From Nocardioides sp. InS609-2 (GTDB lineage Bacteria; Actinomycetota; Actinomycetes; Propionibacteriales; Nocardioidaceae), in NCBI RefSeq assembly GCF_023208195.1, contig NZ_CP060034.1, forward strand, positions 1,736,001-1,800,000: a stretch of 64,000 nucleotides of DNA, given 5' to 3'. Numbering within the stretch: the first letter of the stretch is position 1; the number at the start of each line of letters is the position of its first letter. Positions 8,763 to 19,868 of this stretch are shown piece after piece. A program made the translations under genes and the position numbers. Below the pieces are notes generated by a model. That model was not told where the DNA came from and searched no databases. It saw only the letters and a program-made list of their open reading frames with translations.

Positions 8763-9403
8763 CGGGTCAGCCTATCGGCGCTTCGCGCCGATCCCGGTGT
8801 CGGTGGGCCCCAGGTCATGGCCGCGCGCAGGACCGACCGCGCCGACCAGCGCATGAGTACGGCGGCGTCGTCGCGTGCCAGACCCGGGACGTCGCACAGC
8901 CACACGAGCGCCTCGATGCCCGCGACACTGCGGATGGCGAGGGCGAGCCGCCGCAGCTCGGCCGCGGTGAACTGTCCTTGCAGCGGCTCCAGCGCCTCGG
9001 CGATCCAGGCGATCGCGCGCCCCTGCCTCAGCGGTAGCCCCGGACCGGACTGCGGGTCGGACTCGAGCGAGAGCCGCAACATGGTGCGCTGTTGCGCCTC
9101 GGTCTCAAGGATGAGGGTGATGAATTGGTCGACCACCGCGTCCAGGCGAGCGATCGGGTCAGCGGGTGCATCGTCGGCCAGCATGCTCGTCATCGCCACC
9201 TCGGGGTGTGCGGCGACGAGCAGGGCCGTCCGGTTCGGGAAGTACCGGTAGGCGGTCGTGCGCGACACCGCAGCGGCGCGTGCCGCGCCCTCCACGGTGG
9301 GCGCCTCACCCGCCGTGACGAGGTCCCGCGCCGCCGAGATCAACGCGTCACGCGTGCGGCGCTGGGTGTTGGACAGACCGTCCTTCGCCATTGACATACC
9401 CAT
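8759..9403 (-). CDS. TetR family transcriptional regulator
   Basis: A 214-residue TetR-type repressor. The N-terminal helix-turn-helix ends in VSRTTAYRYFPNRTALL, and the C-terminal part is a helical ligand-binding domain. It is divergent from the cupin gene, whose promoter it probably controls, and overlaps guaB3 by 4 nt downstream. Three in-frame ATGs (9403, 9397, 9391) occur with no ribosome-binding site before any of them. The transcript may be leaderless, and the true start could be the second or third ATG. Confidence 0.88.
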   Translation of the reverse strand: MGMSMAKDGLSNTQRRTRDALISAARDLVTAGEAPTVEGAARAAAVSRTTAYRYFPNRTALLVAAHPEVAMTSMLADDAPADPIARLDAVVDQFITLILETEAQQRTMLRLSLESDPQSGPGLPLRQGRAIAWIAEALEPLQGQFTAAELRRLALAIRSVAGIEALVWLCDVPGLARDDAAVLMRWSARSVLRAAMTWGPPTPGSARSADRLTR

Positions 9404-9432
9404 AATGGTACGCGAGTCTCATTTTGGTACGA
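9395..9432. promoter_or_regulatory. Candidate TetR operator/promoter between tetR and cupin genes
   Basis: The heptamer TGGTACG occurs directly repeated at 9406-9412 and 9425-9431, 19 nt apart. TACC...GGTA half-sites flank CATAAT nearby, and AATG...CATT arms surround CGAGTCTC. This is the only AT-richer patch in the region and lies between divergent starts, as expected for an autoregulated TetR operator. The exact site is uncertain. Confidence 0.45.
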
Positions 9433-9468
9433 CGATCCCACGCCGACCGAACCGGAGGAGGAAGCACC

Positions 9469-9960
9469 ATGAGCGCAACCACGACCCCAGCCCCGCTCGT
9501 TCGCAACGCTGCGGAGGCCGAACGACGCTGGTTCCACGGCGGCGGAGTCCACACGTGGCTCGCCACCGCAGCCGACACCGCAGGCACGTTCCTGCTCTTC
9601 GTGGACGAGATGGAGCAGGGCAAGGTCACCCCGCTGCACACCCACCCGACGGACGAGACGCTCTACGTCCTCGAGGGTGAGTTACTCGTGCACCTGGACG
9701 GTTCGGAGTTCCCGGTGTCCGCCGGCGGACTCATCCTGGCGCCCAGGGACGTGCCGCACGCCTTCAAGGTCGTCTCCCCGAGTGCGCGGGTGCTCTGCCT
9801 GCACACCCCCGGCACCTGCGAGGCCTTCTACATGTCGGCCAGCTATCCGATCGACGACGAGACCGTCTCGGGTCCGGTCGACTTCGAGAGCATCGCCGCT
9901 TCGGGCCAGCGCAACGGCGGGATCCAGCTTCTCGGTCCTCCGCCTTTCACGTCCGACTGA
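9469..9960 (+). CDS. Cupin-domain protein (quercetin-dioxygenase-like)
   Basis: A 163-residue cupin. Motif 1 reads PLHTHPTDETLYVLEGE, supplying the two His and the Glu that bind metal, and a second motif around residues 83-95 includes PRDVPHAFKV. This layout matches small quercetin 2,3-dioxygenase-like proteins, but substrate specificity cannot be inferred. The start at 9469 is fixed by the strong site GGAGGAGGAAG just upstream; a longer reading from 9424 lacks one. It is probably under the divergent TetR regulator. It converges on guaB with a 10-nt gap. Confidence 0.85.
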   Translation: MSATTTPAPLVRNAAEAERRWFHGGGVHTWLATAADTAGTFLLFVDEMEQGKVTPLHTHPTDETLYVLEGELLVHLDGSEFPVSAGGLILAPRDVPHAFKVVSPSARVLCLHTPGTCEAFYMSASYPIDDETVSGPVDFESIAASGQRNGGIQLLGPPPFTSD

Positions 9961-9970
9961 CCAGGAGTGA

Positions 9971-11497
<1,527 letters not shown>

Positions 11498-11556
11498 TCA
11501 GCGACGACCTTTCGCAAGCGGGGATCGAGACACCATCCTACGGGGCGGTCGACCGA

Positions 11557-12840
11557 TCACAGCGACTCGGTCGGCTCGATCGGCTCGGGGGCGCCCACCG
11601 GGACGGGCACCGGCACCCGGCGCAGGTGCCAGACCCAGGAGAGCAGGCCGCCGAGCACCAGCACCGCGGAGCCCAGGGCAAGGGTGAACACGGAGTGGGT
11701 GACCCACGGCGCCACGACCGCGGCGGTGATGCCGTTGAGCAACAGCGCGAAGAACGTGAACATCGACACCGACGCACCACGCGACCGCGGGAACATGTCG
11801 AGCAGCACCAGCTGAAGAGTCGGGTACGCCGCGGCCGTGCCGACGGCGATCAGACCCGGCCCGATGACGGCGTACGGCAGCTCGGCCGCGGTGGGCAGCA
11901 GGGCGAGCACGACGTTGAGCACTGCGGCACCGAACGCGAACAACAGCGACCACGTCACCAGGCTGCGCCCCGACACCCGGCCGGCCGCCCGGCCACTGAT
12001 GAACGCGCCGATCATGACGCCTGCGATCATCGGGATGAAGAACACCCAGAAGTCGAGCTCGCCCATCCCCAGCAGGTCGATGACGAAGATCGGCGCGGAG
12101 CCGATGTAGAGGAACTGGCCACCGAAGCTGAGCGCCGCCGCCCACGCCACCCGGTGGAACCGCACGCTGCGGGAGACTTCGCCGAGGCTGCCGAGCAGCG
12201 GCCCGACGGCCAGCGGCGTACGACGCTCGACCGGGTGGGTCTCGGGCAGCGCGACGGCCACCAGCGCCACCAGGAGCAGGCCGACCCCGGCGAGGAACCA
12301 GAAGATCACCGGCCACGGGCCGACCTGCAGCAGGAAGCCGCCGATGATCGGGGCGACCGCCGGCGCGACACCGAAGATCATCATTACGCGGCTCATCAGC
12401 CGCTGGGCCTGCGGACCCTCGAACACGTCGCGGATCACGGTGCGGCTGACGATCACGCCCCCACCGGCGCTGAGGCCCTGGAGCACCCGGAAGCACAGCA
12501 GCATCGGCAACGACGTTGAGAACGCGCAGCCGATCGACGCGACGGCGAACACGGCACACCCGCCGAGGATCACCGGACGACGCCCGATCGCATCGGAAAG
12601 CGGGCCGTGGAACGGACTCATCAGGCCGAACGACAGCAGGTAGGCACTCACCACGAGCTGCATCTGGTCGGTGCCGACGTCGAGGTCGGCGCCCATCTTC
12701 TTGAACGCCGGGAACGGGGTGTCGATGCTGAACGGGCCGAGCATCGAGAGCCCAGCGAGCAACAGCGGCACCACGATCATGGCGGTCTGCGGGGACATCC
12801 GGGACTTGCCCGCGAAGGACGCGGGCGCTGACAAAGGCAC
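11557..12840 (-). CDS. Bcr/CflA-type MFS drug exporter
   Basis: A 427-residue major facilitator with about 12 hydrophobic helices. The N-terminal part LSMLGPFSIDTPFPAF and the cytoplasmic loop SDAIGRRPVIL (motif A of 12-TM antiporters) fit the Bcr/CflA family of multidrug exporters. The start is GTG at 12840, preceded by AAAGGGTGGGG on the minus strand; ATG at residue 15 is an alternative. The substrate is unknown. The gene follows the ACT-GNAT reading frame by 28 nt, so the two could share a transcript. Confidence 0.85.
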   Translation of the reverse strand: MPLSAPASFAGKSRMSPQTAMIVVPLLLAGLSMLGPFSIDTPFPAFKKMGADLDVGTDQMQLVVSAYLLSFGLMSPFHGPLSDAIGRRPVILGGCAVFAVASIGCAFSTSLPMLLCFRVLQGLSAGGGVIVSRTVIRDVFEGPQAQRLMSRVMMIFGVAPAVAPIIGGFLLQVGPWPVIFWFLAGVGLLLVALVAVALPETHPVERRTPLAVGPLLGSLGEVSRSVRFHRVAWAAALSFGGQFLYIGSAPIFVIDLLGMGELDFWVFFIPMIAGVMIGAFISGRAAGRVSGRSLVTWSLLFAFGAAVLNVVLALLPTAAELPYAVIGPGLIAVGTAAAYPTLQLVLLDMFPRSRGASVSMFTFFALLLNGITAAVVAPWVTHSVFTLALGSAVLVLGGLLSWVWHLRRVPVPVPVGAPEPIEPTESL

Positions 12841-12868
12841 ACCCCACCCTTTCAGACCCCCGGCTGGG

Positions 12869-13761
12869 TCAGCGGGGCAGCGGCTTCAGGTCGCGTACCG
12901 GGACCCGCACCGTCAGGACATCGGCGGCCATCCGGATCCGTCCCCGCAAGCCAGCCGCCAGCACCATCGGCAGCACCGCCCGGTTGTCGGCGTCGGTGGT
13001 GAGCACGACCTCGTCGACGCCCAGCGAGCCGGCCAGCCTGGCCGCATCGACCAGCAACCGGGTGCCGATGCCGCGGCGTCGCCAGGCCGGGTCGACCCGG
13101 AGACGGAGCGCCCGCACCGCGGGCTCGTCGCCCTCCGCCAGGAGGGTGCCGATGCCCACGACCGTGCCCTCGACGACCGCCTCGACCGCGTGACCCACCA
13201 CGTCGTACGACGGCACCTGGCCGCCGCCGATCCGGCGACCTGGCGGCTGGGCGTCGAGCTTGAGCCGGGCCAGGACGTCACTGACCAGGTCGGCCATCGA
13301 CGCCGCCCGCGCATACTCGGTGGCCGTGAACGGCGCGGTGCGTCGTACCTGCACGGAGACCTCACCGACCGCCATGTCCATGACGTCCTGCACCGGCGCG
13401 AACTCTCCCGGCACCGGTCGGCCTCCGCGTCGAAGAGCGTGGCCACCACCTCGGGAAAGCTCGCGGGCTGGGCCAGAATCGTGCGCGCGGCCTGCACGTA
13501 GCGGGTCGGCTGGTCGACCAGGGCCGACTCCGTGCAGGGCACCGCGCTGACCCCGCGCCCACCGGACGCCTCGACGAGGGCCGCGAGCTCGGGCAGGCTC
13601 CAGTCGTCGGGGGTGCGCAGCACGAGCTCGTCGGTCACCCGCTCGACTCCCGGGAAGATCTGCAGTCCGAGGATGTTGACGCCGGCCTCGCCGCAACGCA
13701 TCGCGAGCGTGGCCAGGGAGCCGGGCCGGTCGGGCAGTGTGGTGCGGACGCGCCAGAGCAT
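12869..13761 (-). pseudogene. ACT domain-GNAT acetyltransferase fusion, frameshifted
   Basis: The first frame, from ATG 13761 after the site AGGAGGGG, encodes an ACT-like regulatory domain (VRTTLPDRPGSLATLA, then VNILGLQIFPG) and runs to about 13420. Coding then continues one frame over with FAPVQDVMDMAVGEV and a GNAT domain (VDPAWRRRGIGTRLLVDAA, acetyl-CoA loop) to 12869. The two frames join if one base is added near 13408-13421, so a single nucleotide is missing here relative to an intact gene of about 297 codons. No slippery heptamer is present. This is either a recent pseudogene or a sequencing error. Confidence 0.75.
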
Positions 13762-13874
13762 GGCCCCTCCTGCGTGTTCGGGTGCGTGGAGCCACAGCGT
13801 CTCCCGGCGGCGTTGCGCGACGAGGACGTGCGTGTTTCGGGAGTGCTGCGTCTGCGGCTGGGTAGCCTCGCAAC

Positions 13875-14909
13875 ATGAGCGGCGTGGTCGACAGGATCGA
13901 CCGTTTCCAGGAACGGCATCCGGTGGTGTCGTTCCCGCTTGCCGTCGTCTACAAGTTCTTCGACGACCAGGGCAACTACCTCGCCGCGACCCTGACCTAC
14001 TACGCGTTCGTCGCGATCTTCCCGCTGATGCTGCTGGGCACCTCGATCCTGGGCTTCGTGCTCGATGGCCGGCCCGCGTGGCAGGAGGACATCCTCGACT
14101 CGGCGCTCAGCCAGTTCCCGATCATCGGCGACGAGCTCGGCCGCCCGCAGGGGCTCAGCGGGTCGGTCAGCGGCGTCCTGGTCGGCTCGCTCGCTGCGCT
14201 GTACGGCGCGCTCGGGCTCGGCCAGGCGTTGCAGAACACCATGCACGCCGTCTGGTCGGTGCCGCGCAACAGCCGGCCCAACCCGATCTACTCCCGCGTC
14301 AAGAGCCTGCTGCTGATCCTCACCGCCGGTACGTCGCTGCTCGCCGTCACCATCGTCTCCGCCGTGGCGAGCACGACCGACACGTTCAGCCAATGGCTCG
14401 ACGCCTCGCTGCGGTGGTTGCTGCCGGTGATCACGGTCATCGTGGTCGGCTGCGGGCTCACTGCACTGTTCCGCTTCGCGGCCACCGGGCAGCACAGCTT
14501 CCGGCGAGCGGCGCCGGGCGGCTTCACGCTCGCGATCTTGTGGCAGGGGCTCCAGTACGTCGGCGCGGCGTACGTCGCGGCGGTGCTGGTCGGCACCACC
14601 TCGATGACCAAGACCTTCGGCCTGGTGCTGGGGCTGGTCGGCTTCATCTTCATCGCCTCCGTGATGGCTGTGCTGGCGATGGAGGTCAACGTGGTGATCG
14701 CACGCCAGCTCTACCCGCGGGCACTGCTGGCGCCGTTCACCGACAACGTGCACCTGACCCGGGCCGACCGACGCGCCTACACCGGCTACGCGCAGATGCA
14801 GCGGCACAAGGGTTTCGAGCGTGTGGAGGTCGTCTTCGCCGATCGCACGGCCGAGCCCGACGAGCGCGGCCCGCACGAGGGACCGGACCCCGGGCCAGAG
14901 GAACCCTGA
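13875..14909 (+). CDS. YihY/virulence factor BrkB family membrane protein
   Basis: A 344-residue integral membrane protein with the family opening ATLTYYAFVAIFPLMLLGTS and about six hydrophobic helices, then a charged tail of about 55 residues rich in Glu, Pro and Arg. The molecular role of the family is not established; an old RNase BN assignment was an error. It lies divergent from the ACT-GNAT frame and converges on the groL side. A second family member lies at 50337-51308. Confidence 0.88.
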   Translation: MSGVVDRIDRFQERHPVVSFPLAVVYKFFDDQGNYLAATLTYYAFVAIFPLMLLGTSILGFVLDGRPAWQEDILDSALSQFPIIGDELGRPQGLSGSVSGVLVGSLAALYGALGLGQALQNTMHAVWSVPRNSRPNPIYSRVKSLLLILTAGTSLLAVTIVSAVASTTDTFSQWLDASLRWLLPVITVIVVGCGLTALFRFAATGQHSFRRAAPGGFTLAILWQGLQYVGAAYVAAVLVGTTSMTKTFGLVLGLVGFIFIASVMAVLAMEVNVVIARQLYPRALLAPFTDNVHLTRADRRAYTGYAQMQRHKGFERVEVVFADRTAEPDERGPHEGPDPGPEEP

Positions 14910-14912
14910 GCC

Positions 14913-15160
14913 TCAGTCGAGGAAAGCGAAGCCCGCGAGCCCAGACTCCCCCCACTCACTTGCCCGGGTGATGGTCCCGTCGAGGTCCTTGCGGACGATG
15001 GCCTGGCGCCGTACCTCCGTCCACGTGGAGAGGAGGTGCTAGTCGTCCTCCCAGGCGAGACTGGAGTACGCTTGGCTGAGGTTCGAGGCGGGTACGACGA
15101 CCCACCCGGCGGGCGAGACGCCGAGGCTCCCGACCGGGTTGTCACGACCCGGCGGAAACG
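14913..15160 (-). pseudogene. Remnant C-terminus of a beta-propeller-like protein
   Basis: Reading the minus strand in one frame gives a protein-like segment with WVVVPASNLSQAYSSLAWEDD, a TAG stop at 15039-15041, then HLLSTWTEV...IVRKDLDGTITRAS and a final GFAFLD before a stop at 14913. The block WEDD-x-HLL followed by a (V/L)-R-x-D-L/I-D-G strand is shared with the C-termini of both sigma-linked propeller proteins at 23974-26228. It therefore looks like the decayed end of a third paralogue with a nonsense codon at x. No start or N-terminus remains. It fills most of the 303-nt gap between yihY and groL. Confidence 0.55.
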
Positions 15161-15164
15161 GAAA

Positions 15165-15197
15165 CCGGCCCGCCACCCACAGGGGGTGACGGGCCGG
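15165..15197 (-). terminator. groL terminator hairpin
   Basis: CCGGCCCGCCACCC at 15165-15178 pairs with 15184-15197, a 14-bp stem with one mismatch position (a G-U pair in the minus-strand RNA) and a 5-nt loop, starting 15 nt after the groL stop. On the minus strand a pyrimidine-rich TTTCCGTTTCC follows. It fits the end of the groES-groEL transcript. Confidence 0.7.
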
Positions 15198-15212
15198 ATC
15201 GATGAGCGACGA

Positions 15213-16927
<1,715 letters not shown>

Positions 16928-16932
16928 GGAAA

Positions 16933-17226
16933 TCAGGAAACGACAGCGAGAACGTCGCGGGCGGAGAGAATGAGGTACTCGCCACCGGCGTACTTGACCT
17001 CGGTGCCGCCGTACTTGCTGTAGATGACCTTGTCGCCGACGGCGACGTCGAGCGGGACGCGATTGCCGTTGTCGTCGATGCGACCCGGACCGATCGCCAG
17101 GACTTCGCCCTCCTGGGGCTTCTCCTTGGCGGTGTCCGGGATGACCAGGCCGGAAGCCGTGGTCTGCTCGGCGTCGAGGGGCTTGACGACGATGCGGTCC
17201 TCGAGGGGCTTGATGTTGACCGACAC
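16933..17226 (-). CDS. groS: Co-chaperonin GroES
   Basis: The 97-residue heptameric lid of GroEL. It begins [15 protein letters not shown], has the mobile-loop region [18 protein letters not shown] and ends [13 protein letters not shown]. The start is GTG at 17226, supported by GGAGGT seven nt upstream on the minus strand and by family length; the frame stays open further upstream without similarity. The 5' leader contains a perfect palindrome at 17272-17289 and the two CIRCE sites, indicating HrcA control. Confidence 0.97.
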   Translation of the reverse strand: MSVNIKPLEDRIVVKPLDAEQTTASGLVIPDTAKEKPQEGEVLAIGPGRIDDNGNRVPLDVAVGDKVIYSKYGGTEVKYAGGEYLILSARDVLAVVS

Positions 17227-17349
17227 GATGTCGACCTCCACTTTCTTGTGCCACATGGCTTTGGGGACGGACGGGGGCCGAGGCCCCCGGGACGTTCGAG
17301 CCTGCGGGATGACGGACGCCGTCGCGGGGGTCGTACGTCGTCGCAAGCG

Positions 17350-17376
17350 CTGGCACCCTCGGGGTGAGAGTGCCAG
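17350..17376. promoter_or_regulatory. CIRCE operator 1 (HrcA site)
   Basis: CTGGCACCC, 9 nt, GAGTGCCAG: one mismatch to a perfect inverted repeat of the actinobacterial CIRCE type. It lies about 124 nt upstream of the groS start. HrcA, encoded outside this window, is the known binder. Confidence 0.88.
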
Positions 17377-17384
17377 ATCAGACG

Positions 17385-17411
17385 TTAGCACTCGGCCCAT
17401 CTGAGTGCCAG
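17385..17411. promoter_or_regulatory. CIRCE operator 2 (HrcA site)
   Basis: TTAGCACTC, 9 nt, GAGTGCCAG, 8 nt from the first site. The left half-site is the general CIRCE consensus. It ends 24 nt before the methyltransferase start on the opposite strand, so HrcA binding could affect both directions. Confidence 0.92.
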
Positions 17412-17435
17412 AGGGGTGCCTGCGAGGATGGGCCC

Positions 17436-18620
17436 GTGGACCCCGAGACCTTTGCCTGGCTGCTGACCGAGCCCGGGCAGCAGGTGCTGACACGTGCGAC
17501 GGATGCGTACGTCGACGCCGGCGCCGACCCGGTGCGCGCCGCCGCCGCGATCCGCAGGATCGAGCCCGACCCCGAGCGGTCCAGCGCGACGCTCACCCAG
17601 GTGCAGCTCCGCTCCCGGGCGGTCGCCAAGTTCGGCGACGACGCCGTGCGGATGTACTTCACCCCCGACGCGCTCGAGCAGGCCACCCGCCCCCGGGTTG
17701 CCGACCACCGGGCAGCCCGGCTCGTCGCGGCCGAGGTCGGCACCGTCGTCGACCTCGGGTGCGGCATCGGCGGCGACCTGATCGCTTTCGCCCGCGCCGG
17801 CCTCACGTCCGCAGGCATCGACCTCGACCCGGTGCGCGTCGCCGTTGCCGTTGCCAACCTCGCCGCCCTGGGTCTCGGTGGCGCCGTACAGGTCGCCGAC
17901 GCGACGACGATAGACGTCGCCGGCTTCGGTGCGGTCTTCGCCGACCCCGCTCGCCGGGGTGCGCGCGGCCGGGTGTTCGACGCCGACGGCTGGACTCCGC
18001 CCTGGCCGTTCGTCACCGACCTCCTGCGTGGCCGGGCGGTCGTCAAGGTCGCCCCCGGCATCCCCCACGACCTCGTGCCCGACGGCGTCGAGGCCGAGTG
18101 GGTCAGCGAACGCGGCGAGGTCAAGGAAGCCGCTCTCTGGTCGCCGCCCCTGGCCACGACGAGCCGTCGTGCGACGGTCATCGGCACCGGCGGTCTCGCC
18201 TCGATCACCGCCGAGGACGATCCGTACGCCGACCTGCCGAGGCCCGTGCGCGCCGTGGGTGAGTTCCTCTACGAACCCGACGGGGCAGTCATCCGCGCCG
18301 GCCTCGTCACGGCCGTCGCAGCGGGGGTCAACGGCGGACTGCTGGACGAGAAGATCGCCTACGTGACGTCCGATGCCTCGTTCAGGACTCCCTTCGCCAC
18401 GTCGTACCAGGTGCTGGAAGAGCTGCCCTATCGCGAGAAGCCGCTGAAGGCCGCTCTGCGTGAGCGCAACATCGGGGTCCTCACCATCAAGAAGCGCGGC
18501 GTCGACATCGTGCCCGAGCAATTGCGCAAGCGGCTGGCGCTCAAGGGTGATGAGACAGCCACCATCGTGCTGACGCGCGTGAGTGGTCACGGCACGGTTC
18601 TGCTCGTGCGGCCCTTCTGA
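17436..18620 (+). CDS. Class I SAM-dependent methyltransferase with THUMP-like C-terminal domain
   Basis: A 394-residue protein. The Rossmann SAM site [15 protein letters not shown] lies at about 105-120, with a DLDPVR acidic strand and [12 protein letters not shown] where an NPPY-type catalytic motif would sit. The C-terminal third ([26 protein letters not shown] onward) matches the THUMP-like domain that follows such methyltransferases in actinobacteria. This suggests an RNA substrate, which is unproven. The start is GTG 17436; the nearby ATG at 17428 is out of frame. Its promoter region contains the groES CIRCE sites. Confidence 0.82.
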   Translation: MDPETFAWLLTEPGQQVLTRATDAYVDAGADPVRAAAAIRRIEPDPERSSATLTQVQLRSRAVAKFGDDAVRMYFTPDALEQATRPRVADHRAARLVAAEVGTVVDLGCGIGGDLIAFARAGLTSAGIDLDPVRVAVAVANLAALGLGGAVQVADATTIDVAGFGAVFADPARRGARGRVFDADGWTPPWPFVTDLLRGRAVVKVAPGIPHDLVPDGVEAEWVSERGEVKEAALWSPPLATTSRRATVIGTGGLASITAEDDPYADLPRPVRAVGEFLYEPDGAVIRAGLVTAVAAGVNGGLLDEKIAYVTSDASFRTPFATSYQVLEELPYREKPLKAALRERNIGVLTIKKRGVDIVPEQLRKRLALKGDETATIVLTRVSGHGTVLLVRPF

Positions 18621-18673
18621 GAACTCTTGCCAACCGCCTGCGGGGGCGCGGAATGCCTCTTACAGTCGCCCGC

Positions 18674-19867
18674 ATGACCTTTCTTCCCCGGGCCTCACGC
18701 GGACGCACCGCGGCCCGCGCGACGCTGGCCGCCTGCGCCGCTCTCGTGGTCGCCGTGCCCGCCGTGACGTATGCGCTGACCACCACCCCGTCGCTGACTG
18801 CTGCGACGTCCGCGCAGGCGCCGGCCAGCGACACCTCGCGTTACGCCAGCCGCACCACGGCCAACCCGCTCGCCGGCCGCACCTGGGGTCACGGAGACCT
18901 CGACCCGACCCTCGACGCCTTCAACGCCGCATCCGGATCCGCGCCCGACCAGGCACTGCTGGCCAAGCTGGCGTTGCAGCCCAAGGCCGCCTGGCTGGGC
19001 TCGTGGTGGTCCACCGACAAGCTCGGCAAGGTCGTCAGCCGTTACATCGCCACGGCCCAGGCCGGTGACTCCGAGGCGCTGGTCCAATTGGCGACCTTCC
19101 GGATGGAACCCTGGGAGCAGGAGTCGTGCAACCGGGTGTCGACGATCCAGGAGCAGCAGGACTACAAGGCCTGGTTCAACACCCTCGCCGCAGCGATCGG
19201 CAGCGCCCACGTCGCGATCGTCCAGCAGCCCGACGGCCCCTTCGTGCTGTGTGCACCTCGCAAGTCGAAGGCGCACGCGGAGCTGATCAGCTACGGCACC
19301 CAGGTGCTCAGCGCGCTGCCCAACACGAGCGTCTACGTCGAGGTCGGCGCCGCCGACTGGCCGATGGACGACCCGAAGAAGGCCGCCAGGATCGCCAAGC
19401 TGGGTGGTGTCAGGTATGCCCGGGGCATCGCCCTCAACGGCACCCACTACGACACCACCGAGCGCCAGGTCATCTTCGGCGCTCAGGTCGCCCAGCAGCT
19501 CGCCAAGCAGGGCATGCCGGGCAAGACCGTGGTCGTCAACACCACCCAGAACGGGCGCGGGTTCCGGGCCGGCGACTTCCAGAACAAGTACAAGAAGGAC
19601 ACCTGCAACCTCGCCAAGGCCACCGGCTCCTGCTACGACCACGCACCGGTCTGCACGTCGCCGACCCAGCGCGTGTGCGTCACGCTCGGCATCCCGCCAA
19701 CCACGGACGTCGCCAACCCGGCCTGGGGACTCACGGCCAAGGCCAACGCCCTGGCACAGCAGTACGTCGACGGCTACGTCTGGTTCGGGCGGCCGTGGCT
19801 GTTCATGCAGAACCAGCCGTTCCAGCTCAACCGCGCGCTCGACCTGGCCCGCAGCACGTCGTACTAG
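18674..19867 (+). CDS. Secreted glycoside hydrolase family 6 (cellulase-like)
   Basis: A 397-residue exported protein. The signal region (Arg-rich start, then TLAACAALVVAVPAVTYA) is followed by a GH6 domain with the blocks YVEVGAADWP, NTTQNGRGF and GYVWFGRPWLF. The PDGP segment near residue 183 probably carries the catalytic acid, but the usual YDLPxRDC block is replaced by FRMEPWEQESC. Endoglucanase activity is therefore an inference. ATG 18674 starts right at the signal peptide; 18653 is a possible earlier start, and neither has a clear ribosome site. It converges on the GH3 gene with a 1-nt gap. Confidence 0.82.
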   Translation: MTFLPRASRGRTAARATLAACAALVVAVPAVTYALTTTPSLTAATSAQAPASDTSRYASRTTANPLAGRTWGHGDLDPTLDAFNAASGSAPDQALLAKLALQPKAAWLGSWWSTDKLGKVVSRYIATAQAGDSEALVQLATFRMEPWEQESCNRVSTIQEQQDYKAWFNTLAAAIGSAHVAIVQQPDGPFVLCAPRKSKAHAELISYGTQVLSALPNTSVYVEVGAADWPMDDPKKAARIAKLGGVRYARGIALNGTHYDTTERQVIFGAQVAQQLAKQGMPGKTVVVNTTQNGRGFRAGDFQNKYKKDTCNLAKATGSCYDHAPVCTSPTQRVCVTLGIPPTTDVANPAWGLTAKANALAQQYVDGYVWFGRPWLFMQNQPFQLNRALDLARSTSY

Positions 19868-19868
19868 G

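Noticed and set aside
13400-13425. Programmed -1 ribosomal frameshift in the ACT-GNAT gene
   Set aside because: No X-XXY-YYZ slippery sequence or downstream pseudoknot is visible; an indel is simpler.
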